10,517 bases of DNA from positions 1 through 10,517 of the forward strand of contig JAOUJU010000042.1 in NCBI GenBank assembly GCA_029883045.1. Reading direction: 5' to 3'. The position numbers were made by a program, and so were the translations under genes. This stretch comes from Rhodospirillaceae bacterium. GTDB lineage: Bacteria > Pseudomonadota > Alphaproteobacteria > Rhodospirillales > Magnetovibrionaceae. Position 1 is the stretch's first letter, and every line of letters begins with the position of its first letter. Shown here in pieces: positions 6,969 to 10,517 of this stretch. The notes beneath the pieces were generated by a model. That model had not been told where the DNA came from. It worked only from the letters and a program-made list of their open reading frames with translations, and searched no databases.

Positions 6969-8898
6969 ATTTAGCAGAAAATGAAATTTTACGCAGAGCC
7001 GCCACAAGCGCGTCAACCTCGCCCATGGTGTTGTAAATAGAAAATGCCGGACGAACCGTTGCTTCCAACCCAAAATGTGCCAATGCTGGCTGGGCGCAGT
7101 GATGGCCAGCGCGAACGGCTATTCCTTCGGCGTCTAATAATGTGCCCACTTCACGAACCGGAATACCATCCATAACAAAAGAAACAACTCCGGCGCGATC
7201 TTTTGGCATGCCAATCATACGAACGCCGTTAATTTTTTGTATTTCCTGCACGGCATAATCAACCACCATTGCTTCGTGGCGTTCTATTGCTTCGATGCCA
7301 AGGGATGAAACATAATCAATCGCCGCACCCAACCCAATGGCAGATGCTAACGAACCGGTTCCGGCTTCAAACTTGTTGGGCAGTCCGGCAAAGGTGCTTT
7401 TTTCAAACGTGACCTTTTCGATCATCGAACCGCCACCTTGCCAAGGGGACACTTCTTCCCATAAATCTTTGCGTCCCCAGACAACGCCAATACCCGTAGG
7501 ACCGTAAAGTTTGTGCCCGGAAAATACATAAAAATCACAACCAATAGCCCCAACGTTTACAACGCGGTGGGGAATGCCCTGCGCGCCATCAATAACCACA
7601 ATTGCACCATAACGTTTAGCCATGGCCGTCATTTCAGCTATAGGCATTACCGTTCCCAAGGCATTGGAAACGTGGGTGATGGAAACTATTCGTGTTCGCG
7701 GAGAAAGCAGCCTTGCGTATTCTTCAATTATTATTTCGCCGTTATTATCAATTGGTGCTACGCGGATTTTTGCACCCGTGCGATGGCTAATAAATTGCCA
7801 TGGCACAATATTGGCGTGGTGCTCGGCTTCGGTTAAAATAATTTCATCACCAGCTTTAAGAAATTTATCGCCTACAGTATTCGCAATTAAGTTCATACCT
7901 TCGGTCGTGCCGCGCACAAAGATAACTTCTTCCGGCAGTGACGCCCCCATGAAAGTGGCTATTTTTGCCCGCGCGCCTTCATAGGCATCTGTTGATTCAG
8001 CCGCCATAGTATGGGCGCCACGATGAACGTTTGAATTTTCGTATTCATAAAAATGTGATACACGGTCAATCACGACCTGCGGTTTTTGCGTTGTTGCCCC
8101 GTTGTCTAGCCAAATAAGCGGCTTGCCGTGAACGGTGCGGTGCAAAATGGGGAAATCGCTACGAACGCCTTCTATATTAAATGCACTGGCACCGCTTGCG
8201 GTACGGGAGGCAGCACCTGCACCCGACATGAAATATGGCATATTATCAAGATTGGGCATTAAAGCACCGACAGATGATTGGTTTGTTATTGGCGGAATAT
8301 GCGGGGTTGCATTACCTGATTGGCCCATCCATGGCCCGGCTTCGCCCAGCGCTTGTTCGGCCATCTTTGTCATTTGCGCCATGTATTCGGCACCGCTTTT
8401 GTACATGTCGTTGGCCATTTTGCAGAGAAATTCAGGGTCAAGCACATCAAATCCCTGAATACCGCTTGTGGCAGAGACCGGATCACCCGGATTTTCCACC
8501 GCAGGCGTTGCGGGTAATAATGCTTTGGAACTTTCCGCCATGAAATATAGCCCGTCCGTCATGGCTTTTTCGGACGCACCATAAACATTTTCCATCATTG
8601 GAATAAGTTGCCCTGCTGATTTAAGCGCTGGTGCGGTCATAGCCACGCCATCTGATAGCGTCTTAGGGGAAAAATTAATTGATGACGGGTTCATGGCTGA
8701 AACATCACCAGCATTCATCATTTTCATAGCGCCATCCATTGATGATTTCCCATCGCCGTCGGCCATGCCCATTAGGCGATATGATTCTTCAGCCCATTGG
8801 CCATATTCTTCTGGCGCCATCATGGCCCCGGCTTCCTTGGCCAGACCATTGGCCATGTCCATGAATTGGCTTTCTAACGATTTTCCGCTACCCGACAC
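6964..8898 (-). CDS. Cysteine desulfurase (SufS-like) with encapsulin-targeting N-terminal extension; family 2 encapsulin cargo
   Basis: A 644-residue protein; ordinary SufS enzymes have about 400. Residues 240-640 are a complete group II cysteine desulfurase: LDNGATTQKP (264-273), EHHANIVPW (359-367), VIDGAQGIPH (435-444), the PLP lysine Lys463 in FSGHKLYGPTG, and catalytic Cys601 in RAGHHCAQPALAHFG. It takes sulfur from cysteine as a persulfide and releases alanine. Residues 1-240 are rich in Met, Gly, Ala, Ser and Pro (about 26 Met in 230) and probably largely disordered. A short helical block FDVLDPEFLCKMANDMYKSG near 150-169 resembles conserved patches in family 2 cargo desulfurases. Such extensions direct the enzyme into the shell. 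The GTG at 8898 lies 5 bases after the shell gene stop, suggesting coupling; an ATG at 8862 is an alternative. No SufE/SufU-type partner is in the window. Confidence 0.92.
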   Translation of the reverse strand: MSGSGKSLESQFMDMANGLAKEAGAMMAPEEYGQWAEESYRLMGMADGDGKSSMDGAMKMMNAGDVSAMNPSSINFSPKTLSDGVAMTAPALKSAGQLIPMMENVYGASEKAMTDGLYFMAESSKALLPATPAVENPGDPVSATSGIQGFDVLDPEFLCKMANDMYKSGAEYMAQMTKMAEQALGEAGPWMGQSGNATPHIPPITNQSSVGALMPNLDNMPYFMSGAGAASRTASGASAFNIEGVRSDFPILHRTVHGKPLIWLDNGATTQKPQVVIDRVSHFYEYENSNVHRGAHTMAAESTDAYEGARAKIATFMGASLPEEVIFVRGTTEGMNLIANTVGDKFLKAGDEIILTEAEHHANIVPWQFISHRTGAKIRVAPIDNNGEIIIEEYARLLSPRTRIVSITHVSNALGTVMPIAEMTAMAKRYGAIVVIDGAQGIPHRVVNVGAIGCDFYVFSGHKLYGPTGIGVVWGRKDLWEEVSPWQGGGSMIEKVTFEKSTFAGLPNKFEAGTGSLASAIGLGAAIDYVSSLGIEAIERHEAMVVDYAVQEIQKINGVRMIGMPKDRAGVVSFVMDGIPVREVGTLLDAEGIAVRAGHHCAQPALAHFGLEATVRPAFSIYNTMGEVDALVAALRKISFSAKC

Positions 8899-8903
8899 GT
8901 CGC

Positions 8904-9443
8904 CTACTTCTTAACCGTGGAATAATCATAATAATTACCGACCTGAACATTTTCCAAAACTGCCAACGCATCGGGTGTAAGCACCGCCACGTTGAAATAA
9001 AGTGTCATCAAATATTCGGCTATGGCTTTATTATTAATGCCCATGGACCTAACCGAAAGGCTAGGTGAATGCTCTCCTGGAACGCCAGCGTGATGCAGGC
9101 CAACAACGCCTTGACGGTCTTCGCCAACACGCATCAATAATATGTTGGTGGTGCCGCCGGATTGTGTTGGGCGGGTTTTACCATCCACCAACAATTTATC
9201 GCATGGCACCAATGGTACACCGCGCCAGGTAATCAATGGTACGCCAAACATATTCATGGTTGGCGGTGGGGTGCCACGGCGTGTGCATTCGCGACCAAAT
9301 GCAGCGATTGCTTGTGGGTGAGCCAAGAAAAATGCCGGTTCTTTCCATACCCTAGATAACAATTCGTCCATGTCATCAGGCGTTGGCGGGCCGCTTCTTG
9401 TTGGCATGCGCATTGATTCCGGCGCTTGACGCAAAAGACCAAA
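8904..9443 (-). CDS. Family 2B encapsulin shell protein, C-terminal part (after frameshift)
   Basis: The reading frame beginning FGLLRQAPES at 9443 and ending at the TAG at 8904 encodes 179 residues of the encapsulin HK97-fold shell. It includes the family segment RSGPPTPDDMDELLSRVWKE, the following FFLAHPQAIAAFGRECTRRG, the VGEDRQGVVGLHHAGVPGE region, LSVRSMGI, and a C-terminal end DALAVLENVQVGNYYD. These match SrpI-like family 2 shells as I remember them. It cannot be an independent gene: there is no ribosome binding site or ATG near its beginning (only a TTG at 9434), and it continues the frame of the upstream half with one base missing at 9441-9443. It would form the P- and A-domain bulk of the capsid protomer. 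The stop is 5 bases before the cysteine desulfurase cargo gene. Confidence 0.85.
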   Translation of the reverse strand, partial: FGLLRQAPESMRMPTRSGPPTPDDMDELLSRVWKEPAFFLAHPQAIAAFGRECTRRGTPPPTMNMFGVPLITWRGVPLVPCDKLLVDGKTRPTQSGGTTNILLMRVGEDRQGVVGLHHAGVPGEHSPSLSVRSMGINNKAIAEYLMTLYFNVAVLTPDALAVLENVQVGNYYDYSTVKK

Positions 9444-10333
9444 TGTTCGTTATTAATTAGTTCCCATTCTTGACGTTCTTTCATGTCTTCGACCGTCAGG
9501 CGAATTTGTTCCTGCATTTGGTTGATGGGGTCATTGTATAAATCAGCAACCCGGGTATGAACGCGAACAATTGTTTGCACCGTATTAAGTGGGTATTCGG
9601 GCGGCATTTCATCATAATCGACAAAGCTTTCCGCCAGGTTTTCTTCACCTTCAAGGCCGGATGAAAGCGCGACCCCGGTTTCACCATATTCATTAATGGT
9701 GCTTAACTGGGCTTGACGTTTTTTGACTTGGTCTTCAAAATCTTTACGGATGCCGGGGGCATCATCAAGAAGTTTGTTAAATTGTTTACGGTTAAGCGAC
9801 AAAAACACACATGGCGTTTTAGCCCTGACCGTTGCAGTACGCGGCTCATCTAACAACAACGCCATTTCACCAAAATAATCGCCATCATTTAGTAATGCTA
9901 TTTGTACTTTTTCGTTTTCGGCATCGGCGCGGGTTACTTCGACTTTACCTTGAACAATAATGTAAAGCTTGTCGCCTTTGGATCCCTCTTCAAAAACAAC
10001 GTCGCCTTGTTCGTTGTGTTCGGTTTCAAACCGTGCGGTCAGGGTTTCAAGAAAGCTTTGGCTAAGGCTATTTAGTATGGGAAGGGCACGAAGGGCGGCG
10101 GCGTCTTCAATAACAACTTTTTTACCTTCGACCCGGGCCTTTATTTTACCGCCATCCATCATCAGGACTTTGCGCCGGTTAACCCGGAAGGTGCCTGATT
10201 GAACATCTACCCACGGCAATAATTTAAGCAGATAACGTGGCGTTAACCCGCTAACCTGAACCCTGGTTTTTGTTGTTGTTGATAAATTTCTTGCCGCTGA
10301 CGTGCTCAACGACATACGATCTTCTTGATCCAT
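9254..10333 (-). CDS. Family 2B encapsulin shell protein, N-terminal part with inserted cNMP-binding domain (frameshifted)
   Basis: In-frame shell sequence covers 297 residues from the ATG at 10333 to about 9443. Residues 1-55 are the shell N-arm (LSTSAARNLSTTTKTRVQ, TPRYLLKLLPWVDV, TFRVNRR). Residues 83-195 are an inserted cyclic-nucleotide-binding domain with an intact cassette FGEMALLLDEPRTATVRA (154-171), including the Glu and Arg that bind the ribose and phosphate of cAMP-type ligands. Residues 245-297 return to the shell fold (LYNDPINQMQEQIRLT, ERQEWELINN). After residue 297 this frame reads 61 unrelated residues to a stop at 9254; that tail is out of frame. Joined to the next frame, the protein is 476 residues, a normal family 2B length. 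The start is uncertain: 10375 gives 14 extra residues without family character, and ATG 10315 has a fair AGAAG. Confidence 0.88.
   Translation of the reverse strand: MDQEDRMSLSTSAARNLSTTTKTRVQVSGLTPRYLLKLLPWVDVQSGTFRVNRRKVLMMDGGKIKARVEGKKVVIEDAAALRALPILNSLSQSFLETLTARFETEHNEQGDVVFEEGSKGDKLYIIVQGKVEVTRADAENEKVQIALLNDGDYFGEMALLLDEPRTATVRAKTPCVFLSLNRKQFNKLLDDAPGIRKDFEDQVKKRQAQLSTINEYGETGVALSSGLEGEENLAESFVDYDEMPPEYPLNTVQTIVRVHTRVADLYNDPINQMQEQIRLTVEDMKERQEWELINNEHLVFCVKRRNQCACQQEAARQRLMTWTNCYLGYGKNRHFSWLTHKQSLHLVANAHAVAPHRQP
9437..9447 (-). other. One-base frameshift site in the encapsulin shell gene
   Basis: On the minus strand the upper frame reads GAA CAT TTG GTC, while family-like protein resumes as TTT GGT CTT TTG (Phe-Gly-Leu-Leu), reusing the T at 9443. 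One base is therefore missing, most simply from the AAA run at 9441-9443 of the plus strand. Adding one A gives an uninterrupted NNEHFGLLRQAPES. The site lies next to a second A-run (9433-9436). No canonical slippery heptamer is present, so a sequence error or true deletion is more likely than programmed frameshifting. Confidence 0.85.
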
Positions 10334-10380
10334 AAGGCCCCCCAAGTTTAATTTTATGCCCATTCCATGAGGCATTTTTA

Positions 10381-10395
10381 ATATTCTGCGAATAT
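10381..10395. promoter_or_regulatory. Perfect inverted repeat (candidate operator) at the encapsulin operon start
   Basis: ATATTC-TGC-GAATAT, with 6-bp arms and a 3-base spacer, overlaps the end of the candidate -10 box and is centred near the predicted transcription start. That position is typical for repressor binding. The regulator is unknown; no transcription factor gene is present in the window. Confidence 0.45.
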
Positions 10396-10422
10396 CTTAA
10401 TTACACATTCTTTGGGGTGCAA
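10394..10422 (-). promoter_or_regulatory. Candidate promoter of the encapsulin-cysteine desulfurase operon
   Basis: On the minus strand TTGCAC (10422-10417) and TAAGAT (10399-10394) are separated by exactly 17 bases. This gives a transcript start near 10387 and a leader of about 55 bases before the ATG at 10333. An AT-rich stretch (10429-10441) lies just upstream of the -35. The -35 matches only its first three bases well. Confidence 0.45.
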
Positions 10423-10517
10423 TAATGTATTAAAATTTAATCTGTGGATTTACCCATTTGCTGTTAATTTATGGCAATTGCGGGAATTTTAGGCAAAAAA
10501 CCACTTAAAACCAATGA

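Noticed and set aside
7513..8543. Open frames on the plus strand across the cysteine desulfurase gene
   Set aside because: They are antisense shadows with unnatural composition; the minus strand holds a complete conserved enzyme.
9254..9442. C-terminal tail of the upper shell frame as real protein
   Set aside because: It is the shell coding sequence read in the wrong frame after the missing base.
9437..9447. Classical -1 programmed frameshift signal
   Set aside because: Neither CAT TTG nor GTC TTT TGC gives a tandem slippery heptamer with good re-pairing, and no obvious downstream structure was seen.
10334..10375. Longer start of the encapsulin shell (MPHGMGIK...)
   Set aside because: The 14 extra residues lack family character and have no clear ribosome binding site; shells of this type begin shortly before the LSTSAAR segment.
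1..10517. CRISPR array, insertion sequence, tRNA or prophage
   Set aside because: No regularly spaced direct repeats, transposase, integrase, tRNA cloverleaf or target duplication was seen anywhere in the window.

Overview
The window reads as a chromosomal stretch of an AT-leaning Gram-negative bacterium. An alphaproteobacterium is the best guess: a bacterial homospermidine synthase is paired with an alanine-racemase-fold ornithine decarboxylase, and one small protein ends in two GPDRR motifs, as I have seen in Rhodospirillales-type proteins. This placement is inference; no rRNA or tRNA is present. The longest stretch without a gene is about 250 bases (3821-4073).

Left part (1-3820, all minus strand): a folate-linked FAD amine dehydrogenase of the dimethylglycine/sarcosine dehydrogenase family (127-2592). 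It is preceded by a two-gene operon of small stand-alone cyclic-nucleotide-binding-like proteins (3820-3281, then 3268-2693). A 45-nt hairpin separates that operon from the dehydrogenase. A 30-bp perfect palindrome lies upstream of the operon.

Middle (4074-6935): a divergent polyamine pair. Homospermidine synthase (minus) and ornithine decarboxylase (plus) together make homospermidine from ornithine through putrescine. Their shared 246-bp region holds overlapping -10-like elements. It also holds a possible 23-codon leader peptide and a hairpin reaching the decarboxylase ribosome binding site.

Right part (6964-10333, minus): an encapsulin nanocompartment operon. The shell gene is a family 2B type, an HK97-fold shell with an inserted cyclic-nucleotide-binding domain. 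Five bases later comes a SufS-like cysteine desulfurase with a 240-residue methionine-rich N-terminal extension of the kind that targets cargo into family 2 shells. The shell gene is split by a one-base frameshift at an A-run (9441-9443). Restoring one base gives a continuous 476-residue shell protein. The operon has a plausible promoter, with a perfect inverted repeat centred on the predicted transcription start.

The main point of interest is the sulfur-handling encapsulin with a ligand-sensing domain, in a locus that also encodes two more proteins of the same sensor fold. Whether the frameshift is a sequence error or a real lesion decides whether the compartment can form.
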